This document shows, piece after piece, positions 48,261-56,408 of a stretch of 64,000 nucleotides of DNA (its first letter is position 1; each line of letters begins with the position of its first letter). Origin of the DNA: Bradyrhizobium jicamae (GTDB taxonomy: Bacteria > Pseudomonadota > Alphaproteobacteria > Rhizobiales > Xanthobacteraceae); the NCBI RefSeq assembly GCF_018130215.1, contig NZ_JAFCKQ010000032.1, forward strand, positions 1 to 64,000. The letters are read 5' to 3'. Position numbers and translations under genes: made by a program. The notes under the pieces are model-generated. The model made no database searches and was not told where the DNA came from. It saw nothing but the letters and a program-made list of their open reading frames with translations.

Positions 48261-50320
48261 ACCCGATCCCCGCCGCCGGCTTCCGGTGCCGCAGGTACGG
48301 CGCAGCAGATCAGCACCTCGTTGCCGGCCACCTCGGCGGTGGGATCCTTCACATAGGTCACGGCACCTGCCTGCAGTCGGGTTCGGCACGAGCCGCAGTT
48401 CCCTGCCCGGCAGGAGAACGCGGGACTGAGCCCGCTTGCTTCCGCCAGCTCGAGCAACGTGCCCGATTCCGGCGTCCAGCGTGCCTCCTTCGAGGATGCG
48501 GTGAAGTCGACCGCAACCGGCTCGGTCGCCGGTGGCCGGCGCGTCGGCGCCGCTGACGCGACGTCGGGCGTTCTCACCAGCGACGACGGACCGAACGCCT
48601 CCGCATGGATCCGGTGGTCCGCAACGTTGTAGCCCCGCAAGCCGTCATAGAGCGACTGCGTGAAACGCGGCGGCCCGCATAGATAGAAGTCGTAATCGTT
48701 GAACGGCAGGACGCGCGACAGCAGCGCCATGTCGATCCGCCCGGCGGCGTCGTAGTCCGTACCCTCCGCAGCGCCATCGACGTCGCTGAGTACGCGGATG
48801 ATCCGGACCGCGCCGCCGGCAGCGCTCGCGAGTTGCTCCAGCTCGCCGCCGAACGCACGATCCCGCCTGGCATGCGCGGCCTGCAACAGGAACGTCGACC
48901 GGATGCGTCGGGTGCGCAACCCCTCGTAGACCACGTGACGCAGCATGGCGAGCAGTGGGGTAATCCCGACGCCGCCGGCAAGCAGCACCGCCGGCCGCTT
49001 CTCGCGCGCGTCGATCGTGAACGCGCCATCCGGCGCGCGCGTCTCGATGAGATCGCCGACATGGATGTTGTCGTGCAGATGCTGCGACACCAGACCGTCG
49101 CGCTTGACGCTGATGCGGTAGATGCCGTCCGACGGCGCGACGGACAGCGTGTAGGTGCGGATGACCGGCTTGTCCACGCCGGGCAGAGACAGGCGGATCG
49201 GCAAATGCTGCCCCGCCTTGTGCGGAAGCAACCCTGCTCCATCATCAGGCCGGAGATGAAACGAGCGGATCGAAGCGCTCTCGTCGACGATATCAGTCAC
49301 CTTGAACGGACGCCATTGCGTCGCGCGCTCGGCCGCCCTGATGCGGTCGGCGGCCTGCGTCCAGTCACCGGTCATCAGCGCGTTCGGCGACCAGCCATCA
49401 GCGCGGAAGGCCCAGCGCAACGGCAGCGCACCGCGTCTCCGCACAATGCGACGGGCGCGGAAGCGCCAGAGCCGTTCGGCGCCCTGAAATGCCGCGATCT
49501 CGGGAGACTCCAGGATCACCTCCGCATCACCGGTCATTTGCAGCATGTCGCCGGTCTCGAAATCGACGAACAGCAGCCCCGCCTTGCCGTTCAGGTGGAT
49601 GTTGCCGAGCGTGTTGAAAAACAGATTGCCGGCGAAATCGGGAATCGTCAGGGTGCCGTCGTCGCTGATGCGGACAAAACCGGCTCTGCCGCCGCGATGC
49701 GAGACGTCGACCTGGCGGCGATCCTCGCGCTCGGCATAGGAGGCCACGAAGAACGTGTCGGCCACCTTGATCATGTCGCGCGTGGCCTGATCGAGCGAAG
49801 CGCTCTCCTCGATCTCACCGTTGAACGGCTCATCCGTCGCGCGGACGAACCTGAAGTCGCGCAGCTGGATGTATTGCGGACAATTGCCAAAGCTCTGGTC
49901 GACGTCGAAGCCGAGTGCGTTGCCTGATGATGAGCGAATGATTCCGTTCGCGCGGTTGCGGCGGCGGGTGTGCAACTCGATGCCCAGCAGCGCGATGGCG
50001 TCGCCCTCCTGCGCGCCCTCGGCCGCGGGATCGCCGGGGTCGGGACGCGCAGCGATCTCGAGGCTGCGCTCGGTCGGCGAGGAAATGAAGCCCGGCCGTC
50101 CTGTCAGCAACGTGGCCCAAGCGTCGCCCTTGCGGTCGACGCTGCCTAACACAATGAACGGAATCCGGGCAAAGAATTCGCGGTGCTGATCCGGCATGAA
50201 GTCGCGCACGGATCGCCGGCCCACGGACTCCATGCGCTCGGCGACACCGGCCTTCTGCTGGATCGCCTTTTCACCGGCATGCCAGGTCGCGAGCTTCGTC
50301 TTCGTTCGCCTGTCGCTCAT
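48245..50320 (-). CDS. PNPOx-like / flavodoxin reductase / 2Fe-2S ferredoxin fusion
   Basis: A 691-residue fusion. Residues about 40-300 form a pyridoxamine-phosphate-oxidase-like split barrel (FFARIPFIVLGSVDRKGDAW, GNLFFNTLGNIHLNGKAGLL). Residues about 335-565 form an FNR-type reductase: FAD site IRTYTLSVAP, NAD site VLLAGGVGITPLLAMLRH, and DFYLCGPPRF. Residues about 600-691 form a plant-type ferredoxin with C637, C642, C645 and C672/C673. It would pass NAD(P)H electrons via FAD to the 2Fe-2S centre; the partner oxidase is not adjacent. GGGGAGGG precedes ATG 50320. Confidence 0.9.
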   Translation of the reverse strand: MSDRRTKTKLATWHAGEKAIQQKAGVAERMESVGRRSVRDFMPDQHREFFARIPFIVLGSVDRKGDAWATLLTGRPGFISSPTERSLEIAARPDPGDPAAEGAQEGDAIALLGIELHTRRRNRANGIIRSSSGNALGFDVDQSFGNCPQYIQLRDFRFVRATDEPFNGEIEESASLDQATRDMIKVADTFFVASYAEREDRRQVDVSHRGGRAGFVRISDDGTLTIPDFAGNLFFNTLGNIHLNGKAGLLFVDFETGDMLQMTGDAEVILESPEIAAFQGAERLWRFRARRIVRRRGALPLRWAFRADGWSPNALMTGDWTQAADRIRAAERATQWRPFKVTDIVDESASIRSFHLRPDDGAGLLPHKAGQHLPIRLSLPGVDKPVIRTYTLSVAPSDGIYRISVKRDGLVSQHLHDNIHVGDLIETRAPDGAFTIDAREKRPAVLLAGGVGITPLLAMLRHVVYEGLRTRRIRSTFLLQAAHARRDRAFGGELEQLASAAGGAVRIIRVLSDVDGAAEGTDYDAAGRIDMALLSRVLPFNDYDFYLCGPPRFTQSLYDGLRGYNVADHRIHAEAFGPSSLVRTPDVASAAPTRRPPATEPVAVDFTASSKEARWTPESGTLLELAEASGLSPAFSCRAGNCGSCRTRLQAGAVTYVKDPTAEVAGNEVLICCAVPAAPEAGGGDRVQLAL

Positions 50321-50380
50321 TTCATCGCCCTCCCCGTCGGGGTTGGACGGGCGCGCCCGATGACGCGCCCGATCAGCTTG

Positions 50381-50998
50381 TCATGCTGCCGTCGCCAAAC
50401 CGACGGGCGTCTTTGCAAACGGCACGAAGCCCGGCAGCGCCTCGATCCGGCGCAGGAAGGCGTTCACGTTGGCGTAGGTCGAGAGATCGACATTGCCTTC
50501 GGGAGCACTCGACAAATAGCTGTAGAGCGCCACATCCGCGATCGTCGGCCGCGCGCCGACCAGCCAGTCGCGATCGGCCAGATGCGCTTCGAGCCGCTTC
50601 AGCAATACATGCGCACGGCCGATCACATCTTCCGGATTGAACTTCGCGCCGAACACGGTGACGAGCCGCGCCGCGGCGGGACCATAGGCCACTTCCCCGG
50701 CGGCCACCGACAGCCAGCGCTGCACGGAAGCGGCACCCTTCGCATCGGCGGGCAGCCAGTCGGTGCGGCCGAGCCTGGTTGCGACATAGACCAGGATCGC
50801 GTTGGAATCGGAGACGATGGTGCCGTCGTCATCCAGCACCGGCACCTGGCCGAACGGATTGAGCGCAAGGAATTCCGCCGTCTTGTGCGCGCCCGACTTC
50901 AGGTCGACCTCGACCAGTTGGTGCGGCACGCCCAGCAGGGACAGAAACAGGCGAGCACGGTGCGCGTGGCCTGACAGGGGAAAATGATAGAGCTTCAT
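50381..50998 (-). CDS. Glutathione S-transferase family protein
   Basis: A 205-residue GST. The thioredoxin-like N-domain (MKLYHFPLSGHAHRARLFLS, NPFGQVPVLDDDG, SDSNAILVYVATRL with the gamma-glutamyl-binding DSNAI) is followed by an all-helical C-domain with DWLVGARPTIADVALYSYL. The catalytic residue is probably Ser in PLSGHAHR, as in beta-class-like bacterial GSTs. It is likely involved in detoxification or aromatic catabolism. It follows, in the transcription direction, the Rieske/amidohydrolase operon after 127 bp. Confidence 0.92.
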   Translation of the reverse strand: MKLYHFPLSGHAHRARLFLSLLGVPHQLVEVDLKSGAHKTAEFLALNPFGQVPVLDDDGTIVSDSNAILVYVATRLGRTDWLPADAKGAASVQRWLSVAAGEVAYGPAAARLVTVFGAKFNPEDVIGRAHVLLKRLEAHLADRDWLVGARPTIADVALYSYLSSAPEGNVDLSTYANVNAFLRRIEALPGFVPFAKTPVGLATAA

Positions 50999-51125
50999 GA
51001 TGCAATTCCCGGAACTCGTGGACGGGGTCATTCCCGATCCGCGACCCCAAGATGGCTCATTGCACCGAACATGATAATCGCCGGCACTGGCACTTCATTA
51101 TTGCGAATTCAGCAATAATCCGCGC

Positions 51126-51539
51126 CTATACCTCGACAATCACGTAATTGTCCTCGACGTGCACCGGAAACGTCTCGGCCACGTAGGGTCCCTTCTGCAG
51201 CTCCTCCCCGCTTTCGACCGCGACCGGAAAGGAGCGGACCTTGAAGCGCTTCGGGTCGAACCAGGACTGGCCGTTGCGGATGTCGAATTCCCAGCCATGC
51301 CAGGCACAGCGCAGCATTTCGCCGACGCGGTCGCGGTGGTACATGCCGGGCTCCGGCGAGGTCAGCCGCGCGACGCAGGCCGCCTTCTCCAGCGGCGCGC
51401 CCTCATGCGGGCAGCGATTGAGCAATGCGAAGAACTCGCCATTGACGTGGAACACGACGATGTCGCGGCCTTCGACGCCGAACACCCTGTTGCCCCCGGC
51501 CGGGATATCGCTGGTGCGCGCGACGATGTGACGGGCCAT
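51126..51539 (-). CDS. Dioxygenase-type Rieske ferredoxin
   Basis: A 137-residue soluble Rieske protein. Ligands are C43/H45 in CPHEGAPL and C78/H81 in CAWHGWEF; the extra disulfide cysteines of bc1 Rieske proteins are absent. It begins ARTSDIPAGGNRVF and ends with a beta-rich segment (VHVEDNYVIVEV). It is probably an electron carrier or small subunit, with no oxygenase alpha subunit nearby. ATG 51539 lies 8 bases after the stop of the upstream amidohydrolase. Confidence 0.88.
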   Translation of the reverse strand: MARHIVARTSDIPAGGNRVFGVEGRDIVVFHVNGEFFALLNRCPHEGAPLEKAACVARLTSPEPGMYHRDRVGEMLRCAWHGWEFDIRNGQSWFDPKRFKVRSFPVAVESGEELQKGPYVAETFPVHVEDNYVIVEV

Positions 51540-51547
51540 CCTGCGTC

Positions 51548-52660
51548 CTAGAACTTGTACACCGCGCGGGCGTTGCCGTTGAAGATCTTGCGCCGTTCGA
51601 CCTCGGTCAGCGGCGTCTTGAAGGCGTAGCGCGCGTCGTCGTAGTCCCAGTGCGGATAGTCCGACGAGAACAACAGCCGGTCGATGCCGACCCATTCGAT
51701 CAGCTGGCGCAGATGCCGCGCTTCGTCCGGCTCGTCGATCGGCTGGGTCGTGAACCAGAAGTGCTCCTTCACATATTCACTCGGCTTGCGCTTCAGATGC
51801 GGCACCTCGCTGCGGAAGCGCTCGAAATGCTGGTCCATCCGCCACATCGCCGAGGGGATCCAGCCGAAGCCGCCCTCGATGAACACGATCTTCAGCCTCG
51901 GGAAGCGTTCGGGCACGCCTTCGAGCACCAGGCTGGTGAGCATCGACGCCATCGTATGCGCGTTCGACTGGTGTTCTTCGCAATAATAGGAGGGCCAGCC
52001 GCCGCCGGTCGGCGCGTGCCCGCCATAGCCGCCGACATGAATGCCGAGCGGCAGATCGAGTTCTTGCGCGCGTGCATAGATCGGCCAGTAACCGCGGCGG
52101 CCGAGCGGCTCGTTGGCGCGCGGCGAGACGTTGATCTGGATGTATTCGCCGGTTTTTGCGCAGCGCTCGATCTCGGCGAGGCCGAGATCCGAGCCATCCT
52201 GCCCGACCAGGATAGAGGCCTTCAGGCGCGGATCGCGATGCGCCCAGAACGCGAGCTGCCAGTCGTTGATGGCGCGCTGGATCGCAGCGCCGAATTCCAG
52301 GTTCTGCTGCGAGAAGATGAAGAGGTCGAGCACCTGAAGAATCCCGAACTCGACGTCGAACGGATCGAGATGCTGCTTGCGCATGAAATCGAGGTCGGAG
52401 CCGGGGACGCCACCGGTCGGCGGCCAGGCGTCGCGCCGCGCGATCAGCGGCGAGGAGCGCGGATAGGGCGTGGTGCCGATATAGGGCGTGCGCAGGTGGC
52501 TGCCGTACTCCTTCAGGTGCTGCTGCCAGCGCTTCGGCAGGAATTCGTCGAGGTCGCTATGCGAACGAATGCTCGGATGGATGTCGCAGTCGATGATGCG
52601 CAAGCGCGTCGCGGCGGTCTTTTCCTCATCGAGCACCGGGCGGTCCATGACGTCACTCAT
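51548..52660 (-). CDS. Amidohydrolase family protein (ACMSD-like TIM barrel) 1
   Basis: A 370-residue metal-dependent hydrolase or decarboxylase of the Amidohydro_2 group. The N-terminal metal motif is reduced to IDCDIHP. The next metal His is in LPLGIHVGGYGGHAPTGG, then IVFIEGGFGWIPSAMWRMDQ, with the terminal Asp in LLFSSDYPHWDYD. Members act on carboxylated aromatics or related compounds without a fixed rule. It shares an operon with a second paralogue (10 bases apart) and a Rieske protein. Confidence 0.88.
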   Translation of the reverse strand: MSDVMDRPVLDEEKTAATRLRIIDCDIHPSIRSHSDLDEFLPKRWQQHLKEYGSHLRTPYIGTTPYPRSSPLIARRDAWPPTGGVPGSDLDFMRKQHLDPFDVEFGILQVLDLFIFSQQNLEFGAAIQRAINDWQLAFWAHRDPRLKASILVGQDGSDLGLAEIERCAKTGEYIQINVSPRANEPLGRRGYWPIYARAQELDLPLGIHVGGYGGHAPTGGGWPSYYCEEHQSNAHTMASMLTSLVLEGVPERFPRLKIVFIEGGFGWIPSAMWRMDQHFERFRSEVPHLKRKPSEYVKEHFWFTTQPIDEPDEARHLRQLIEWVGIDRLLFSSDYPHWDYDDARYAFKTPLTEVERRKIFNGNARAVYKF

Positions 52661-52670
52661 GCAAGCCTCC

Positions 52671-53735
52671 TTATGAATCCAGCTTCAACCGCGGAAAGGT
52701 CTCCCGCGGATTGTCTTCACACATCCGAGACACGATGCTCTTTGGCAGATGCGGCGGAATCGGATCGTCGCCGTCGAACTGCCAGTGCGGATAGTCGGAT
52801 GCGAACAGGAACATCTTGTCGGAGCCGATCTGGTCGATGACGTCTTCCACGCCGGTTGGATCCGGCGGGCCGTCGAACGGCTGCATGGTGACGCGGAAAT
52901 GATCGCGGATGATCGAGGCCGGCTCGCGCTCGACCCAGGGCACTTCGACGCGGACGCCGCGCCAGGTCTTGTTGGCGCGCCACATGAAGGCCGGCAGCCA
53001 GCTCACGCCTGACTCCATCAGCACGATCTTCAGGTGCGGGAATTTGCCGAACACCCCCTCATAGATCAGGCTCAGCGCCTGCGCCTGGAACGCCTGCGCC
53101 TCCGCCAGGTAATATTCGTAGCGATAGGACGGCCAGCCGATCGAGCTCGGCGCGGTGCGGTAGGCGCTTCCTGCGTGGATCGCGATCGGCAGTTTGTATT
53201 TCTCCGCGGCCTGGTAGATCGGCCAATGGTGACGGCGGCCGAGCAGCGTCTCGCCCTGCGAGGGCACCAGAACCGACACGAAGCGATTGTCGGAGGCGCG
53301 GCGCTCGATCTCCTCGACCGCGAGGTCCGGCGCCTGAATCGGCACCACGATCGAGGCACGCAGCCGCTTGTCCCTCGCAAGCCACTCGGCCGCGATCCAG
53401 TCGTTGATCGCCCTGCAGAAGTCAGCCGCCATGTAGGGATCGAACACCGCCTGAGCGCCGTACACGACATTGCAGATCGCGTGGCTGGCGCCGAGCTGGT
53501 CGAACGCACCGCGCTGCACCATGGCAAGATCGCTGCCGGGCTTGCTTCCGTCCGCCGGGCGCCAGTCGGCGCGGCCGCTCAGGGGCATCGATGGCGGATA
53601 GGAGTTGAGATCGAGCCCGTCGATGGCCCGGCTGACGACCTGCTCCTTCCAGTGATCGTTGAGATAGGGCAGCAGCGTAGTGCGCGTCCCTCCCACCGCG
53701 GGATGGATGTCGCAGTCGATGCGCGTGGCCGCCAT
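52671..53735 (-). CDS. Amidohydrolase family protein (ACMSD-like TIM barrel) 2
   Basis: A 354-residue paralogue of the preceding protein: TRIDCDIHP at the start, LPIAIHAGSAYRTAPSS, IVLMESGVSWLPAFMWR and MFLFASDYPHWQFDGDD. ATG 53735 has GAGGAA six bases upstream and is preferred. The frame also stays open upstream to an ATG at 53801, through a 12-bp tandem repeat encoding KNRD units, so an extended, variable N-terminus is conceivable. It is the first gene of a three-gene operon. Confidence 0.88.
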   Translation of the reverse strand: MAATRIDCDIHPAVGGTRTTLLPYLNDHWKEQVVSRAIDGLDLNSYPPSMPLSGRADWRPADGSKPGSDLAMVQRGAFDQLGASHAICNVVYGAQAVFDPYMAADFCRAINDWIAAEWLARDKRLRASIVVPIQAPDLAVEEIERRASDNRFVSVLVPSQGETLLGRRHHWPIYQAAEKYKLPIAIHAGSAYRTAPSSIGWPSYRYEYYLAEAQAFQAQALSLIYEGVFGKFPHLKIVLMESGVSWLPAFMWRANKTWRGVRVEVPWVEREPASIIRDHFRVTMQPFDGPPDPTGVEDVIDQIGSDKMFLFASDYPHWQFDGDDPIPPHLPKSIVSRMCEDNPRETFPRLKLDS

Positions 53736-53758
53736 GGCGTTCCTCACACCCTTAACTT

Positions 53759-53790
53759 GATTCTTGTCTCGATTCTTGTCTCGATTCTTG
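53759..53790. repeat. 12-bp tandem repeat (GATTCTTGTCTC, 2.7 copies)
   Basis: Units at 53759-53770 and 53771-53782, with a partial unit to 53790. They are perfect copies 24-55 bp upstream of the likely amidohydrolase start, in a frame open to it. Confidence 0.85.
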
Positions 53791-53988
53791 GCGGCATCCA
53801 TGCCGCGAACCGGACTGTGACGCCGATGGCCTGATCCTGCAAGCCGATAGATGCGGGGCAGCTCCGCCCGGTCAGCGCATCAGCCTGCTCACGGGCGCGA
53901 AGGCCCTTGCCGCAGCTTCAGTTTCGGCATCATCGCTGGAGCTTGAGCAAGTTGTGCCAGAGGAGATTTGAGTGCAGAAACCGGCAAC

Positions 53989-54015
53989 TTAGTCCCCTTA
54001 GTCCCTTTAGTGCCT
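53989..54015. repeat. 9-bp tandem repeat (TTAGTCCCC, 3 copies)
   Basis: Three units: TTAGTCCCC, TTAGTCCCT and TTAGTGCCT. The change pattern suggests slippage followed by point mutation. No function is visible. Confidence 0.7.
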
Positions 54016-54177
54016 TGAGCCGTTTTCAGATCGTTCCGTGATCGGAGCGAAACATACTGCTGGCGCTTGCGCGCAATAGAGCGCAGCCTTGCCCCATCGC
54101 CGCACGACCTTCGGTATACATCGGCGATGAGAACGCCGGTTGCGCTCCCGCCTGTATACTCAAGAGGAGCAACGGGA

Positions 54178-54402
54178 ATGCCGGTCACGCGTCAATTCGC
54201 AGACATCAATCTCACGCCTGACCAGCAGCACATCATCGAACTGGCATTCGGCACCGCTTTGCGCAAGCTCAACCTGGTTGATCGCAACGATCCGCTGTGC
54301 GACCTCGTGGCCAAGACGATGGTCGAGGTTCTCACGCGCGGCGTCACCAACGCCTTGGCGCTATCCGAGATAACGATCCGGGAAATTGGCGTGCTGAGGT
54401 AG
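54178..54402 (+). CDS. Small hypothetical protein, 74 residues
   Basis: A small soluble, mostly helical protein: FADINLTPDQQHIIELAFGT, LRKLNLVDRNDPLCDLVAKT and LALSEITIREIGVLR. I know similar short rhizobial proteins without assigned function. ATG 54178 has AGAGGAG eight bases upstream, which argues that it is real; upstream ATG 54127 lacks a site. It stands alone. Confidence 0.7.
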   Translation: MPVTRQFADINLTPDQQHIIELAFGTALRKLNLVDRNDPLCDLVAKTMVEVLTRGVTNALALSEITIREIGVLR

Positions 54403-54584
54403 CGAAGCGCGACGGAAGAGCATCGCGCAACCTACGCGATCCTTTCAATGTTGGACCGCTGAGACTACGTGAGAGATTCGCTGAGTTCGCCCGCGCAGCA
54501 TCCTGCTCGGGTTTCATCGTCCATCATCGTAGATCACCGCCGATCACGGCCACGCGCTCGTGAGTCCGCCAACGCGCCGCCCGG

Positions 54585-55295
54585 CTAACCCGGAACTGCG
54601 ACGCCGAGCCTTGCAGCCAGGCGGCGTGCGGTGTCCTCCCGCCGGGCGGTCATCGCGCTCATGGCCTGCCTGGCCTGTGCGACGACTGCGGGCGGCGCGG
54701 TCTCAGGCGTGCCGCTGTCGAAAGGCGGCTCCGGCGCATACGCCATGTAGAGCTGGATCGATCGCGCCGCATCGTCACCGCGCAATTCGGCGGCGAGCCG
54801 CAACGCGCCGTCGATGCCTGCGGTGACACCGGCGGCAAACACGTAGCTGCCGTCGACCACGACGCGTTCATTGACCGGGGTAGCGCCGAAGAACGGCAGC
54901 AGATGAAACGACGCCCAGTGCGTCGTTGCCCTGCGCCCCTTCAGCAGGCCGGCGGCACCGCACAGCAGGGCACCCGTGCATACGGAGAAGATGCGGCATG
55001 CTCCCGCTGCCTGCTGGCGGATCCAGCCAAGCACTTCCGTATCCTCCATCAGGGCTTCCTGGCCGAAGCCGCCTGGCACGTGCAGCACGTCGAGCGGCGG
55101 CGCATCCGCCAGCGCGCCATCGGGCATCAGGCGCAATCCCCTGACGTCACGGACCGCGCCTGATGTCTTGCCGTAGATGCGATAGGTCGAATTGGGAATC
55201 CGCGACAGCACCTCGAAGGGGCCGGTGAGATCGATCTGATCGACGCCGTCAAACAGCAGCGAGCCGATCTGCAGATGAACGTCATGAGGAATCAT
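54585..55295 (-). CDS. DJ-1/PfpI family protein (isonitrile hydratase-like)
   Basis: A 236-residue class I glutamine-amidotransferase-fold protein. It has IGSLLFDGVDQIDLTGPFEV, LHVPGGFGQEALMED, the nucleophile elbow IFSVCTGALLCGAAGLLKGR (Cys in VCTGA), and ATTHWASFHLLPFFG with the following His. This pattern matches isonitrile hydratase (InhA) and related DJ-1 proteins. AGGAG lies seven bases before ATG 55295. It is head-to-head with a GlxA-type regulator that contains the same fold. Confidence 0.88.
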   Translation of the reverse strand: MIPHDVHLQIGSLLFDGVDQIDLTGPFEVLSRIPNSTYRIYGKTSGAVRDVRGLRLMPDGALADAPPLDVLHVPGGFGQEALMEDTEVLGWIRQQAAGACRIFSVCTGALLCGAAGLLKGRRATTHWASFHLLPFFGATPVNERVVVDGSYVFAAGVTAGIDGALRLAAELRGDDAARSIQLYMAYAPEPPFDSGTPETAPPAVVAQARQAMSAMTARREDTARRLAARLGVAVPG

Positions 55296-55351
55296 TGCCG
55301 TACTCCTGTTCCACTCTGGACAAGGTAACGCTATCGCGTCACGCTCGCGCG

Positions 55352-56344
55352 ATGACGCCAAAGCCCCCACGTTCTCAGCCAAACGGCAGCCGCCTGGTCG
55401 AGGTCGTCGCCTTTCCCTCCGTGCAGTTGCTCGATGTCACCGGTCCGCTGCAGGTGTTCGCGTCCGCCAATGCGATGATGGCGAAGGACGGCAAGGCCGA
55501 GCCATATGCGGTGCGGATTGTCGCAAGGCGCGGTCCGACCATCGAAGCATCGGCCGGCGTCGGGCTCGCGGTGCATGCGCTTTCTCCGATCGATACGGCC
55601 GTGGATACGCTTGTGATCGCCGGCGGCGACGGCGTCCATGCCGCCTCCGATGATGCCACGCTGGTCGACTGGGTCCGCCAACGCACCGGGCGCGCGCGTC
55701 GTACCGCATCGGTCTGCACCGGCGCGTTCCTGCTCGCCGCGTCAGGCGCGCTCGATGGGCGGCGCGCGGTCACCCATTGGGGCTTCTGCGCGGAACTTGC
55801 CCGGCGCTATCCCCTCGTCCGCGTCGAGAGCAATCCGATCTTCGTGCGCGACGGTTCGATCTGGACCTCGGCGGGGGTAACGTCAGGCATCGATCTCGCG
55901 CTGGCGCTGGTGGAAGAGGATCTCGGCCGCGCCATGGCGCTGGCGGTCGCCCGCTATCTCGTGGTCTTCTTCAAACGGCCGGGCGGACAAACGCAATTCA
56001 GCGAGATGCTGCTGCTGCAGGCCTCCGAGGACAAGTTCGGCGAACTGCATGACTGGATCGGCAATCATCTGGCCGACGATCTCTCGCTCCCGGTGCTGGC
56101 AAGGCAGGCGGCCATGAGCGAGCGCAGTTTCAGCCGTCACTATGCGGAAGCGACAGGGCTGACGCCGGCGCGTGCCATCGAGCGCCTGAGAGTGGAAGGC
56201 GCGCGGCATCTGCTGTCGGAGACGCGCCTGCCGATCAAGCGCATCTCGCAGCGCTGCGGCTTCGGCTCGGAAGAAACCATGCGCCGCAGCTTCCTGCGAC
56301 TGCTCGCCACCACGCCACAGGATTACCGGGCGAGATTCAGCTGA
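55352..56344 (+). CDS. GlxA-type AraC regulator with DJ-1/PfpI sensor domain
   Basis: A 330-residue regulator. Residues about 12-185 form a DJ-1/PfpI-like domain (VVAFPSVQLLDVTGPLQVFA, SVCTGAFLLAASGALDGRRA, VTHWGF). Residues about 230-330 form the AraC double HTH (LSLPVLARQAAMSERSFSRH, then IKRISQRCGFGSEETMRRSF). ATG 55352 is chosen; an in-frame ATG at 55295 would overlap the start of the divergent DJ-1 gene. It probably controls that neighbour. Confidence 0.9.
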   Translation: MTPKPPRSQPNGSRLVEVVAFPSVQLLDVTGPLQVFASANAMMAKDGKAEPYAVRIVARRGPTIEASAGVGLAVHALSPIDTAVDTLVIAGGDGVHAASDDATLVDWVRQRTGRARRTASVCTGAFLLAASGALDGRRAVTHWGFCAELARRYPLVRVESNPIFVRDGSIWTSAGVTSGIDLALALVEEDLGRAMALAVARYLVVFFKRPGGQTQFSEMLLLQASEDKFGELHDWIGNHLADDLSLPVLARQAAMSERSFSRHYAEATGLTPARAIERLRVEGARHLLSETRLPIKRISQRCGFGSEETMRRSFLRLLATTPQDYRARFS

Positions 56345-56408
56345 CGGTCGCCAAAACGCGCACGACGGCCTTGCGGCCGCCGCGGCGTGCTGTCTTGTCC
56401 GATGCTGC

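Larger units (their letters stand above)
53736..54177. other. Intergenic region with two short tandem repeats
   Basis: 442 bp with no convincing gene. It holds a 12-bp tandem repeat (53759-53790) just upstream of the amidohydrolase operon and a 9-bp repeat (53989-54015). A minus-strand open frame across the second repeat reads GTKGTKGTK but has no ribosome binding site or recognisable domain. Confidence 0.4.

Noticed and set aside
53759..54015. Possible CRISPR-like array
   Set aside because: The repeats are direct, contiguous, 9-12 bp long and have no spacers; no cas gene is present.
53889..54188. Minus-strand frame of 99 codons with GTKGTKGTK
   Set aside because: No ribosome binding site, no domain, and the repeat is simple slippage sequence. 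Kept as a repeat only.
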